NCBI RefSeq assembly: GCF_014696715.1
Contig: NZ_JACJQO010000010.1
Coordinates: 235,309 to 299,308, forward strand
Direction of reading: 5' to 3'
Length of the DNA: 64,000 nucleotides
From: Pseudanabaena sp. FACHB-2040
GTDB lineage: Bacteria > Cyanobacteriota > Cyanobacteriia > Phormidesmidales > Phormidesmidaceae
The stretch's first letter is position 1. Each line of letters starts with the position of its first letter. The notes under the pieces were generated by a model, which made no database searches, was not told where the DNA came from, and saw only the letters and a program-made list of their open reading frames with translations. Shown piece after piece: positions 9,701-17,442 of this stretch. The position numbers and the translations under genes are program-made.

Positions 9701-10867
9701 TCTCAGACAATGAGCAATGCTGAACTTGCCCTATTAGGGCATTTGATAGGGGATGGTTGCACGTTACCTCGCCACACAATTCAATACACTACCAGAGAAG
9801 ACGATTTAGCTAATTTAGTAGCATCATTAGCAACTCAAGCGTTTGGTGAACGAATTACCCCAAGAGTTGTAAAAGAGCGGAATTGGTATCAGGTTTACCT
9901 TGTCTCGACTCAACGATTAACACATAAAACAAGAAATCCGATTGCAGCATGGCTGGACTCGTTAGGCGTTTTTGGCCTTCGATCCCATGAGAAATTTGTG
10001 CCTGATCTAGTTTTCGAGCAATCTCGCGACGCGATTTCAGTTTTCCTCAGGCACCTTTGGAGTACTGACGGCTCTATTAAATTAGTTCAAGGCAAATCAC
10101 CTCGACCTATAGCTTACTATGCAAGCAGCAGCCGGAAGTTGGCAGAGGATGTTCAATCACTATTGCTACGTCTCGGAATTAATGCTCGGCTCTCTACTCG
10201 TTCACAACACGGGAAAGGGCGAGACCAACACCATGTCGTTGTGACAGGCAAGATTGACATTCAACTTTTCGTCGAGCTTGTTGGGGCTGTCGGGTCCTAC
10301 AAGCAAAAGTCCGTTGTCGAAATTCGAGAACACATAAAGGGTCGCAGGGGAAATACGAACCGAGATGTGATTCCTTTTGATGTTTGGAGACTGTATGCAG
10401 TTCCAGCTATGCAAGCAAATGGATTAACTACACGCCAGATGCAGTATCAACTAGGCGTCCCCTACTGCGGTACAACGTTTTATAAGCAGAACGTTAGCCG
10501 GGAGCGAGCACTGCGGCTGGCGCAGGTTGTTCAATCAGAGCATCTTCTTCAGTTAGCCAATAGTGATGTTTATTGGGATGCTATTGTCTCTATTGAACCG
10601 GATGGAGAAGAGGAAGTCTTTGATCTTACGGTTCCAGGTTTGCACAATTTTATTGCAAATAATGTAGTAGTTCACAACTCAATTGAGCAGGATGCGGACC
10701 TGATTATGATGCTGTATCGCGAGGAATATTACGAGCCGGATACGCCTGATCGCGGTATTGCTGAGGTAATTGTGGTGAAGCACCGAAACGGCCCAGTTGG
10801 GACAGTGAAGCTGCTGTTTGAGCCGCAGTTTACGCGCTTCCGCAACTTAGCTAATCCTAATGCTTAG
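6743..10867 (+). CDS. dnaB: Replicative DNA helicase DnaB precursor with two inteins
   Basis: 1374 residues from the ATG at 6743; a TTG two codons upstream is also possible. DnaB unwinds DNA at the replication fork as a hexamer. The N-terminal domain begins LPPQNIEAEEAILGGILL. The RecA-like core is split: intein 1 (residues 221-716) interrupts the P-loop after GRPAMGK, and intein 2 (884-1312) follows SDLRESG. After splicing, the joins would read GRPAMGK-TSFVLN and SDLRESG-SIEQDADL, giving a helicase of 449 residues, the normal length. Walker B is seen as LILIDYLQLM. Both insertions lie in essential motifs, so activity depends on splicing of both. No other dnaB is visible in the window. Confidence 0.97.
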   Translation: MVQNLNFEQVSDRLPPQNIEAEEAILGGILLDPEAISRVMEVMVPEAFYIGAHKDIYRAALDLYAKGRPTDLMSITAWLKDNEKLEKIGGQSRLAQLIDRTISAANIDQYAALVMDKYTRRRLIQAGGEISQLGYEAGSLLEQVLDQAEQKLFGITQDRPQSGLTAASDILIDTFAEIEQRSLGIVMPGVPCGFYDLDAMTQGFQRSDLIIAAGRPAMGKCLSAEAEILLADGSIASIGEIYRQRAAQLLTLGPDWRFKLAEPSAYVDDGLKPVFRVTTRLGRTLETTLSHPFLTIQGWKPLAELAVGARVAVPRCLPIFGTQRLPEHQVKLLAYFIGDGCLTGLSPQFTNSNPCLQEDFTEAALQFSGVKVRIETGQGQRTPSLYVTANAELVKTQRQAFGEVLKLLLQKHPVSDRQLAHQLNVSPSLICQWKEGTCAPDLATFERLIEALSVSTETLAPHGFSSIRWTSQNAVTLWLQTHQLWGKSAHEKSVPEAVFRLVRPQLALFLNRLFATDGWVSVLSSGQVQLGFATVSEKLARQTQHLLLRFGVIARLKRRTMKYQNDRRVVWQLDITDALSIKTFIQDIGIFGKEDAIAKAEAALSKRQYQTNRDLIPTEVWQSLSAAKGAETWKSLATRAGLKGTSNIHVGKRAPTRERLFALATALEQTELQQLATSDVYWDEIISIEAVGSKQVYDLTIPETHNFVANDICVHNTSFVLNIARHIAAVNKMPVAVFSLEMSKLQLVYRLLSSEVEIESSRLRSGRIGQQEWEKLGHAISILSQMPVFIDDTPNISVTEMRSKARRLQAEQGGALGLILIDYLQLMEGGSDNRVQELSKITRSLKGLARELNTPIIALSQLSRGVESRTNKRPMMSDLRESGCLTGDTLVTLAESGAQVPIQELVGQQGFKVWALDEAAMQLKAAAVSHAFSTGFKPILRLNTALGRSIRATENHKFLTIHGWKRLDELRTGDRIALPRRLESSSSQTMSNAELALLGHLIGDGCTLPRHTIQYTTREDDLANLVASLATQAFGERITPRVVKERNWYQVYLVSTQRLTHKTRNPIAAWLDSLGVFGLRSHEKFVPDLVFEQSRDAISVFLRHLWSTDGSIKLVQGKSPRPIAYYASSSRKLAEDVQSLLLRLGINARLSTRSQHGKGRDQHHVVVTGKIDIQLFVELVGAVGSYKQKSVVEIREHIKGRRGNTNRDVIPFDVWRLYAVPAMQANGLTTRQMQYQLGVPYCGTTFYKQNVSRERALRLAQVVQSEHLLQLANSDVYWDAIVSIEPDGEEEVFDLTVPGLHNFIANNVVVHNSIEQDADLIMMLYREEYYEPDTPDRGIAEVIVVKHRNGPVGTVKLLFEPQFTRFRNLANPNA
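7403..8890 (+). mobile_element. Intein 1 (DnaB P-loop site), LAGLIDADG type with HTH insert
   Basis: 496 residues. It starts with the catalytic Cys (CLSAEAEILL) and ends with the His-Asn pair VHN before extein Thr. The splicing block B TLSHPFLT and the C-terminal block THNFVANDICVHN are intact. The homing endonuclease core shows two DOD motifs, LLAYFIGDG and LFATDGW. A helix-turn-helix-like stretch (QLAHQLNVSPSLICQWKEG, around 7990-8050) is inserted between the two. The extein +1 residue is Thr, a usable nucleophile. All catalytic residues appear present, so it should splice and may be mobile. Confidence 0.93.
9392..10678 (+). mobile_element. Intein 2 (DnaB RESG/SIEQ site), LAGLIDADG type
   Basis: 429 residues at the site used by the well-known Synechocystis DnaB intein. 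It starts CLTGDTLVTL, has block B TENHKFLT and ends LHNFIANNVVVHN before extein Ser. DOD motifs LLGHLIGDG and LWSTDGS are present. The sequence looks more AT-rich than the flanking exteins, for example around 9720-9960 and 10300-10360. It resembles intein 1 in its C-terminal third: NTNRDVIPFDVW against QTNRDLIPTEVW, and QLANSDVYWDAIVSIE against QLATSDVYWDEIISIE. Confidence 0.93.
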
Positions 10868-10880
10868 CAGGGCGAGCTAG

Positions 10881-11477
10881 ATGTTTGACGAGGGGGTGAT
10901 CAAATTTAGCTGTGAGTGGCAAAAGACAGAGCCGCTGGCGTTTTCTGGGTTGGAAACGCTGATGGGATGGCGCGATCGCATCTTCGCCGCTGGCCTAATC
11001 GGCCTTTACCCCAATGGCATTGGCTACGGCAACATTAGCCTAAAGCTTACCGACAGTAGCTTCATCATTTCGGGCACTCAAACCGGCCACTTACTCCATA
11101 CAGAACCTCAGCACTATACCTTGGTAGATCGCTGGGACATTGATCGCAACAGCCTGCACTGCACCGGCCCGATCAAAGCCTCTTCAGAATCTCTCACCCA
11201 TGCCGCAGTGTATACCCTGGACTCTACGATTCAGGCGATTGTCCACGGGCACAGCGCCGCCCTTTGGCAACAGTATCTAAATGTTCTGCCTACCACCCGC
11301 GCCAGCGTTCCCTACGGCACGCCCGCGATGGCCTATGAAATGGGGCGACTCTTTCAGGAAGAGGGCTTGGCCCAGAAGCGGTGTCTGGTGATGGCGGGCC
11401 ATGAAGATGGTCTGCTGGCTTTTGGCGAAACCTTAGAGCAGGCCGCCACGACTTTGCTGGCTCTGAAGCAGCTATGA
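10881..11477 (+). CDS. Class II aldolase/adducin-family protein
   Basis: 198 residues, the usual length for the family of fuculose- and ribulose-phosphate aldolases/epimerases. YGNISLKL near residue 54 and the metal-site segment IVHGHSAALW (about 117-126) are visible. The later metal His would be in MAGHEDGLLAFG (about 176-187). These are features of zinc-dependent class II aldolases acting on sugar phosphates; the actual substrate cannot be told. It starts 13 bp after dnaB and may be read through from it. A 46-bp gap separates it from the convergent DsbA-like gene. Confidence 0.85.
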   Translation: MFDEGVIKFSCEWQKTEPLAFSGLETLMGWRDRIFAAGLIGLYPNGIGYGNISLKLTDSSFIISGTQTGHLLHTEPQHYTLVDRWDIDRNSLHCTGPIKASSESLTHAAVYTLDSTIQAIVHGHSAALWQQYLNVLPTTRASVPYGTPAMAYEMGRLFQEEGLAQKRCLVMAGHEDGLLAFGETLEQAATTLLALKQL

Positions 11478-11522
11478 GACGCCATTATCCTTTGCTCACC
11501 CTGGTCATTTCAATCCTGATGA

Positions 11523-12245
11523 CTACTGGGGCTGGCTTCTAGCGGCTAGTGCCTCTTTTATCTGATCTAGAGTCTGCTCGAAAAAGGAGAGGGGAGCCCC
11601 TGGCGGCATCAGCAGGTCGTTGATCAAAAAAGTGGGGGTGATGCTCAGCTGCAGCCTTTGGGCTAGCTGCAGATCGCGCTGAATAGCGGTGAGGGAGGCT
11701 GTACTGGTGCGATCGCGATTGAACTGCTCCACATCTAGCCCGATCTGCTGCGCCAGTTCAACGTAGAGCCCTTCTCCCAAGCGGGCTTGATTGGCGAAAA
11801 GCCCGTCGTGGTAGATCCAGAACCGATCCTGCTGGCCCGCTGCCCAAGCGGCTCTGGCAGCAGGCATGGCTTCGGGGTGAATTTGGGTGAGCGGCAGGTG
11901 CTTGTAGACAAACAGGACATCGTTGTCATACTTGTCCAGCAAGATTTTCACGTCTAGAGAGGCTCTGGCACAGTAGGGGCACTGAAAGTCTGAGAACTCA
12001 AACAGGATAATCTCAGCTTCTGGCGCACCTTGGGTCGGGGAGGTGCCGATCAGCGCATTGCGGTCGGCTGACTGCATGACGCTACTGACCACCTGCTGCT
12101 GGGCCTGCCACTGCTCTCTGGGGTCGATCGCGACGGTTTGAGGCTGTCGTGGCATGAAAAACACCGCCAGGATTGCTCCCACTGCTCCCAGTCCTAGCAG
12201 AATGAGCAAGGGTTTCCAACGGAATTTTCGCGACACCTTTTTCAT
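11523..12245 (-). CDS. DsbA-like thioredoxin-fold oxidoreductase
   Basis: 240 residues from the ATG at 12245 (MKKVSRKF); a start 24 bp upstream is possible. One N-terminal membrane anchor (about residues 9-28) is followed by a periplasmic thioredoxin fold with the CPYC active site in FSDFQCPYCARAS. The cis-proline loop appears as SITPTFLIN near the end. The family (DsbA/BdbD, Thioredoxin_4) makes or shuffles disulfide bonds outside the cytoplasm. It is the last gene of a leftward run after the osmoprotectant-type ABC transporter, 61 bp beyond the permease. A link to that transporter is positional only. Confidence 0.88.
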   Translation of the reverse strand: MKKVSRKFRWKPLLILLGLGAVGAILAVFFMPRQPQTVAIDPREQWQAQQQVVSSVMQSADRNALIGTSPTQGAPEAEIILFEFSDFQCPYCARASLDVKILLDKYDNDVLFVYKHLPLTQIHPEAMPAARAAWAAGQQDRFWIYHDGLFANQARLGEGLYVELAQQIGLDVEQFNRDRTSTASLTAIQRDLQLAQRLQLSITPTFLINDLLMPPGAPLSFFEQTLDQIKEALAARSQPQ

Positions 12246-12306
12246 GGACAAGCAACGGCTGAAGGGCAATTCCCATTGTGGCGGATAGGGGCAAAGCCGG
12301 GGTGAC

Positions 12307-12945
12307 TTAAGACAGCTTGACGCGCCGCAGCGGATTGCTCTGCTTCTCTAGCCACAACAGCAGTGCATTTAGGGCAAAGGCTAGCAGCGCCACCGCGATT
12401 GAACCAGCCCAGATCTTGTCGTAGCGATTGGTTTGAATGCCGTCAAAAAGCAGCTTGCCCAATCCTCCAGCGTTGAACTTTGCGCCGATGGTGGCAATGG
12501 CGATTGAGACAATCGTGGCGATGCGCACTCCGGCCACAAAAACAGGCAGTACCAGGGGTACCTGCACCCGCCACCACCGCTGCCAAGCGGTCATGCCCAT
12601 ACCTCGGGCAGCTTCTATCACCGCTAGATTAATTGAGTTCAACCCCACGGTTAGGTTACGCACCAGAATTACCTGGGTGTAGATCACCATTGCAACGACT
12701 ACCGAGGTAGCATTGAGCCCAAAAAGCGGTACCAGGAAAATGATCAGAGCCAAGCTGGGAATTGTGTAGAGAACGCCCAAGGTGCCCATGACGGGAATGC
12801 CTAGCCAGCGAAAGCGGGAGATCAAAAGGGCAATGGGGACGGCAAGTGCGATCGCAACCAGCAGCGCCAGTCCCGTCATCCGCAGGTGCTGTAGCAGCAG
12901 GGTCCAAACCTCACTGAAGTTGTTGGTTAAATAGCTCATGGTCAA
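12307..12945 (-). CDS. Osmoprotectant-type ABC transporter permease (OpuCB/ProW-like)
   Basis: 212 residues with about five or six transmembrane helices. The permease EAA loop is visible as IEAARGMGMTAWQRWWRVQVPL (about residues 110-131). It matches the small stand-alone permeases of glycine betaine, choline or carnitine importers (OpuBB/OpuCB/YehW). It overlaps the ATPase gene by 4 bp and so is translationally coupled. The substrate is inferred from family and neighbours only. Confidence 0.9.
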   Translation of the reverse strand: MTMSYLTNNFSEVWTLLLQHLRMTGLALLVAIALAVPIALLISRFRWLGIPVMGTLGVLYTIPSLALIIFLVPLFGLNATSVVVAMVIYTQVILVRNLTVGLNSINLAVIEAARGMGMTAWQRWWRVQVPLVLPVFVAGVRIATIVSIAIATIGAKFNAGGLGKLLFDGIQTNRYDKIWAGSIAVALLAFALNALLLWLEKQSNPLRRVKLS

Positions 12946-13907
12946 ACCCCATCCCCAACTAGGGCTGACTCGCGAATATGATCGAGGGTCAGCAGTCCCA
13001 CCGGCTGACCATCTTGAACAACCGATAGCTCCTGGGCTCCTGTTTTGAGAATCAGCGAGAGGGCATCGCGCAGGCTGTCGTCGGCGGAGAGACTGGGCTT
13101 GTTGCCATTGGTGTAGTTATCAGGGAGGCCAATCATAGCCGAGGAAACCCGCAATAGCCCTAGCTGACGCACCATGTCATCTGCGCCGAGCAGGCTGTAA
13201 ACAAACGAGTCGGCAGGCTGGGTCAGCAGATTAAAGGGGGTATCGAACTGGACAATTTGCCCCTCCCGCATCACGATGATGCGATCGGCTAAGCGCAGCG
13301 CTTCTTCAACATCGTGGGAGACAAAGAGAATTGTTTTTTTCAGCTGCCGCTGTAGGCGCAAAATCTCATCTTGCAGCGCCGTGCGGGTAATGGCGTCAAT
13401 GGCTCCAAAAGGTTCGTCCATCAGCAGGGTAGCTGGGTCACCAGCTAGGGCGCGGGCAATACCCACCCGCTGCTGTTGCCCCCCCGAGAGCTGCGCCGGG
13501 TAGCGATGCCGATATTCAGCAGGCGGTAGCCGAACCAGCTGTAGCAGCTCATCAATGCGCATTTGGATTTGGGGCTTTGACCAGCCCAGCAGCTTGGGCA
13601 CGACAGCAATGTTGTCGGCCACTGTCATGTGGGGAAACAGCCCCGACTGCTGAATCACATAGCCAATCTGCTGCCGTAGCTTGGTGGCCTTGAGCTGGCG
13701 AATATTGGTACCGCCCAGGTAGATCGCGCCGCCGGTCGGCTCATAGAGGCGGTTGACCATCTTCAGCAGGGTCGTCTTGCCGCAGCCTGAAGGCCCTAAA
13801 ATCACCACCAGCTCTCCAGCACTGACCTGGCAGGTCACCCGATCAACGGCAGGCCGAGGTGCCCTAGGAAACCGCAGTGAAACCTGATCAAACTGGATGG
13901 TGGCCAT
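12942..13907 (-). CDS. Osmoprotectant-type ABC transporter ATPase (OpuCA/ProV-like)
   Basis: 321 residues. The ABC domain has Walker A GPSGCGKTT (about residues 37-45), Q-loop GYVIQQSGLFPHM, signature LSGGQQQRVGIARAL, Walker B LLMDEPFGAID and H-loop ILFVSHD. A C-terminal CBS-like region (about residues 245-321) resembles that of OpuA/ProV, where paired CBS domains sense ionic strength; only about one CBS unit is clear here. It powers import together with the adjacent permease and binding protein. Its stop overlaps the permease start by 4 bp. Confidence 0.92.
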   Translation of the reverse strand: MATIQFDQVSLRFPRAPRPAVDRVTCQVSAGELVVILGPSGCGKTTLLKMVNRLYEPTGGAIYLGGTNIRQLKATKLRQQIGYVIQQSGLFPHMTVADNIAVVPKLLGWSKPQIQMRIDELLQLVRLPPAEYRHRYPAQLSGGQQQRVGIARALAGDPATLLMDEPFGAIDAITRTALQDEILRLQRQLKKTILFVSHDVEEALRLADRIIVMREGQIVQFDTPFNLLTQPADSFVYSLLGADDMVRQLGLLRVSSAMIGLPDNYTNGNKPSLSADDSLRDALSLILKTGAQELSVVQDGQPVGLLTLDHIRESALVGDGV

Positions 13908-13951
13908 AGAGAACCTTTTCGGCGGATGTGCAGGGTCTACCTTTACCAGCC

Positions 13952-14857
13952 CTATTCTGACAGTAAACCCGCGTTAACCAAAAATTCGCGGGCGACTTCT
14001 GCAGGCTCCCGCTGATTGCCGCTGACTTCGTAGTTAAGCTGCTGCATCACCTCGTCGTTGAGCAGGGGCGAAAGCTGGTTCAGAGCATCGGCAATACCGG
14101 GGTTGGCATCGAGGGCTTCTTGGCGAACGACCGGAGCCACCTGGTACGGCGGAAACAGGTTCCTGTCGTCTTCGAGAAGAACCAGATTAAAGGCGCTAAT
14201 CTCACCATCGGTGCCAAAGGCAACAGCGACATCCGCCTCTCCATCTACCAGCCCCCGATAGCGCAGACCTGGATCAACAGCCTTGTACTCTTGCACGGTG
14301 AAGTTGCCGTAGGCTTCCTGAATTCCTGGCAGCCCGTCTTCGCGCACTTCAAATTCAGGGGGACCAATCAGCACTAGCTGATCGGCCTTGCCTGCAAAGT
14401 CAGAGAGGCTGCGAATATCTAGAGCCTGGGCTTTTTCCTCGGTCATGGCCAACGCCTGAGTGTTGTTCATGGGAGAGGGATCGAGCCAGACCATGTTGAA
14501 CTGCTCTCGATAGGCCTCTGAAACGGTGTTGTAGACCGCCTCTTGATCGCTGCTGGGGGGTAGCTTAAGCACTGTGAGTAAGCCAGTGCCGGTGTATTCA
14601 GGATAGAGATCGATCTCGCCGCTCTCCATTGCAGCTTGGGCTACAGGGGTGCCGCCCAAATTGAGCTTGCGCTCGACGGTCAACCCAGCCTCTTCCAGCA
14701 TCAGGGCATACATCTCGCCGATGATTAGCTGTTCAGTGAAGTCTTTAGAGCCAACGCTGACGACCTCTTCACTGCTGCCGCCGCCGCAGGCTGCGATCGC
14801 AACCGCTGCCCCTGCCCCTAGCACCACTTGGGTAAACCATCGACGTGATCGTTTCAT
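13952..14857 (-). CDS. Osmoprotectant-type ABC transporter binding lipoprotein (OpuCC-like)
   Basis: 301 residues from the ATG at 14857 (MKRSRRWF). A signal peptide with a lipobox (AIAAC at about residues 20-24) marks it as a lipoprotein; the basic RSRR lead is also twin-arginine-like. The mature part has VSVGSKDFTEQLIIGEMYA and LYPEYTGTGL, typical of the OpuAC/QAT solute-binding family for quaternary amines. It is the first gene of the leftward operon, 44 bp ahead of the ATPase, and delivers substrate to the permease. Confidence 0.9.
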   Translation of the reverse strand: MKRSRRWFTQVVLGAGAAVAIAACGGGSSEEVVSVGSKDFTEQLIIGEMYALMLEEAGLTVERKLNLGGTPVAQAAMESGEIDLYPEYTGTGLLTVLKLPPSSDQEAVYNTVSEAYREQFNMVWLDPSPMNNTQALAMTEEKAQALDIRSLSDFAGKADQLVLIGPPEFEVREDGLPGIQEAYGNFTVQEYKAVDPGLRYRGLVDGEADVAVAFGTDGEISAFNLVLLEDDRNLFPPYQVAPVVRQEALDANPGIADALNQLSPLLNDEVMQQLNYEVSGNQREPAEVAREFLVNAGLLSE

Positions 14858-15347
14858 AGGGAAATGCTGCACCTGCCAATATCCACACTGCAATGTTCCA
14901 TAGAGAATACCACCTAGATTTGGCCTGAGCTAGTCACCTCAAGCGCATTCTTTCAGGGATTGCTGCTACTCTTCTCACGCTGGATTCGAGAAAGTTAGGC
15001 GTATTAGCTTAAAGGCCCTGCCGAGTAGTCTTATCAATCGGCCAGCATTTTCTGATAAAAACACCTTGCTACAGACCTCTTCTCAAAAATCGCCTCTTAT
15101 CAATACTTGCCATAGATTTTGAGCGGCTTAACCAGTCATTTTACAAATACGCTCTATTGCTGTGAGCGCCCTCTTTAGAAATAACCGAGCAAGCAAAACA
15201 ATACTCCAAGAATCGTGTATTTCTAACTACTATTGACTGTTCAAAATACGCCTGCTGAGACAATTGCGTCCTTCCATTGGACGATGGAACAGAGGGGTTC
15301 GATTCCATAGTATCTAACAGGATGACAAATTTCAGAGGAGGCTATTT
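14858..15347. other. Divergent intergenic region
   Basis: 490 bp, AT-rich for this genome, between the leftward ABC operon and the rightward PRC/DUF2382 gene. No reading frame with coding character was seen. It must hold both divergent promoters. A strong Shine-Dalgarno (AGAGGAGG) lies about 9 bp before the ATG at 15348. A short TTCGATTCC near 15298-15306 resembles a tRNA T-loop, but no tRNA folds around it. Confidence 0.5.
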
Positions 15348-16352
15348 ATGCCTTTACATCGGCTTAAAGATTATTACCCTAACTATCGCGAAACTCTGGC
15401 CAACGGTCAGATGGAAAACATCGACTCCTACTCTATTTATACTGAAGGCGGAGATCGTGTAGGAACTGCTAAGGATCTCCTAGTAGACGAGTCCGGTCGC
15501 TTCCGTTATCTAGTTGTTGATACGGGCCCCTGGATTTTCGGCAAAACTGTTTTGATGCCCATTGGGTTGGCTCAATTCGACTATGACAAGAGCCGCATCT
15601 ACGTAAATGGACTGTCTAAATCTCAGGTTGAAAACCTTCCTGAGTATAAAGAAGATACAGTCGTAGACGACAAATACGAAGAGCAAGTGCGGAGCGGCTA
15701 CCGACCCGTGGCTCAAGGTCGCTCTAGTCGTCAATTTTTGGGCAACAACTATGCAGCGCCCAATGATGCATCCGTAATGAACCCGCTAGACACAGACCGT
15801 GGTATGCAGCCCCTTGAGAGCAGCACTCGCGGCATCGAAGAGACTCGCCGGGTAACCGCTCGTCAAGAGATAGCACAGCCAACAGCTGGCCTCTACGACC
15901 AAGAGCCTAGCCTCTATGGTTACAGCGAAGAGGACAACCACGGTCCGCTGCGCCTGTATGAGGAGCGCCTAATTGCTCACCATCAGCGCAACAAAGTTGG
16001 TGAAGTTAGCGTTGGTAAGCGGGTTCTGACTGAAACCGCTGAAGTTGCTGAAACCGTGGATAAAGAGCGCGTTGTGATCGAACGGCACGCTGTAACGGGT
16101 CAAGCTGCTGTGCCTGGCGACCATGCCTTTGACAACCAAGAGGTTGCTCGCATGGAAGTTTACGAAGAGGAAATCAGCGTTGAGAAACAGCCCTTCGTTC
16201 GGGAAGAGGTCAATGTCCGTAAGGAAACTGACCACGAAACCGTGCGGGCCCGCGAGCAGGTGCGTCGTGAGGAACTGGATATTAAAACCGAGGGCAATCC
16301 TAGAATCAACCAAAACCCCTCAACTAACCAGAATCCCAGAATCAACCCGTAG
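15348..16352 (+). CDS. PRC-barrel and DUF2382 domain protein
   Basis: 334 residues. An N-terminal PRC-barrel (about residues 20-95, with GGDRVGTAKDLLVDESGRFRY) is followed by a linker of about 100 residues. A C-terminal DUF2382 (YsnF/AvaK) repeat region (about 205-320) starts LYEERLIAHHQRNKVGEVSV and continues with highly charged, regularly spaced segments. DUF2382 proteins are often linked to stress responses; their biochemical role is not established. The tail is a hexapeptide-like repeat (NPRINQ, NPSTNQ, NPRINP). A strong AGAGGAGG supports the start. A related protein follows at 16465. Confidence 0.85.
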   Translation: MPLHRLKDYYPNYRETLANGQMENIDSYSIYTEGGDRVGTAKDLLVDESGRFRYLVVDTGPWIFGKTVLMPIGLAQFDYDKSRIYVNGLSKSQVENLPEYKEDTVVDDKYEEQVRSGYRPVAQGRSSRQFLGNNYAAPNDASVMNPLDTDRGMQPLESSTRGIEETRRVTARQEIAQPTAGLYDQEPSLYGYSEEDNHGPLRLYEERLIAHHQRNKVGEVSVGKRVLTETAEVAETVDKERVVIERHAVTGQAAVPGDHAFDNQEVARMEVYEEEISVEKQPFVREEVNVRKETDHETVRAREQVRREELDIKTEGNPRINQNPSTNQNPRINP

Positions 16353-16397
16353 TTCGGTGATGTGATTCCCTGATTGATTTGCTGACTTGAGTCGCTA

Positions 16398-16429
16398 GCG
16401 AGGGACGCAGCGATAGCTGTGTCCCTCGC
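16398..16429 (+). terminator. Strong hairpin between the two DUF2382 genes
   Basis: GCGAGGGACGCAGC (16398-16411) pairs with GCTGTGTCCCTCGC (16416-16429), with one G-T wobble and a GATA loop. No T-run follows, so it may act as attenuator, processing site or weak terminator. Confidence 0.5.
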
Positions 16430-16464
16430 ACTAAACAATCCAAAATATTAATTGTTTATCTACA

Positions 16465-17280
16465 ATGCCTGAACATCAGTTAATTGGAAGTTCCGTATAC
16501 GATCGTGCGGGTTATCTATTAGGTCAAGTTGTAAGAGTACAGCCGCTGTCAGCTGGGGACTTTTCCTTGGTTGTACAGTTAGTTGGCAATGGCCAGGCTG
16601 GAACTGAAATTACTATTGGCAACAACCACTTAAAAGACATTGATACGGAGCAAAAAATCCTGCACGTTAACCTTGACCAGCAGGAGATTATTCCCAACGC
16701 AGGTAAAGGCATCCAGCTTGTAGAAGAGCGGCTAGTAGTTAACCGCAAGCGCAATAAGGTCGGTGAGATCAGTGTGCGCAAAGTGATAGAAACAGAAATC
16801 GTTGAAGTGCCCATCCGGCGAGAGAAGCTGGTTATTGAGAAGATTGGCGCTGGCGAGCCCCTGATGGAGATCGGCCTAGGAGAAACCCGAATTCAGGGAG
16901 CCGGCCTTGCGGACGGTCTTGTCTCTGTGGCCGGAACAGGGTCAGCCACGAGTACGGCTACAGCTACAGCATCTCAGGACTTAACCACAAGTGCTGATTT
17001 ACCAAGTATTCGAGAGGCCATCACTTTTCTAGGATCCGTAGTTAAGCTGCCTGCTCATCACTGCGAAAAAGTTCGGGTCGTTATTTTCCTCACGCGAGCG
17101 GCTGGCCTTGAAGCCACTGCTCACCAGTTTGAGTCGCCTGAAACAGCCATCCAGGTGCTCTCAGTTTTGGACACTTCCCTGGCCCAGCAATGCAGCACTG
17201 TTCGCCTAGAACTGCTCTTGAACGATGAAGCAATGGTGCAAACTTACCAAAAGTGGTTTGCGGGGTACGCCACCCGCTAG
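16465..17280 (+). CDS. Short PRC-barrel-like/DUF2382 protein
   Basis: 271 residues. The first ~75 residues look like a PRC-type beta-barrel (SSVYDRAGYLLGQVVRVQPL). About residues 87-130 form a single DUF2382 unit (EERLVVNRKRNKVGEISVRK) closely matching the repeat of the preceding protein. A low-complexity Thr/Ala/Ser linker (about 178-200) leads to a C-terminal domain of about 80 residues that I do not recognise. It lies 112 bp after its relative in the same direction. The pair probably arose by duplication and domain reshuffling. Confidence 0.75.
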   Translation: MPEHQLIGSSVYDRAGYLLGQVVRVQPLSAGDFSLVVQLVGNGQAGTEITIGNNHLKDIDTEQKILHVNLDQQEIIPNAGKGIQLVEERLVVNRKRNKVGEISVRKVIETEIVEVPIRREKLVIEKIGAGEPLMEIGLGETRIQGAGLADGLVSVAGTGSATSTATATASQDLTTSADLPSIREAITFLGSVVKLPAHHCEKVRVVIFLTRAAGLEATAHQFESPETAIQVLSVLDTSLAQQCSTVRLELLLNDEAMVQTYQKWFAGYATR

Positions 17281-17442
17281 CCCCTCAAACAGCCTCAATT
17301 ACGCCATTAAATGCCTCACCTTAGAGCGTAGTTAGTACAGCCGCCTTAACAAAAGTAGTCTCTGATTCACTCCATTCCTAGCTTGGATTTGGATAATGGA
17401 GATCTAGTGTTTGGCACGGCTGCTCTAATGGGCAGAAGAACT

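Noticed and set aside
6743..10867. dnaB interpreted as a fusion or assembly error because of its 1374-residue length
   Set aside because: Both insertions start with Cys, end in His-Asn and leave perfect extein junctions; they are inteins.
15285..15320. tRNA T-loop-like sequence (GGTTCGATTCC)
   Set aside because: Flanking bases do not form a T-stem, and no acceptor, D or anticodon arms can be drawn around it.
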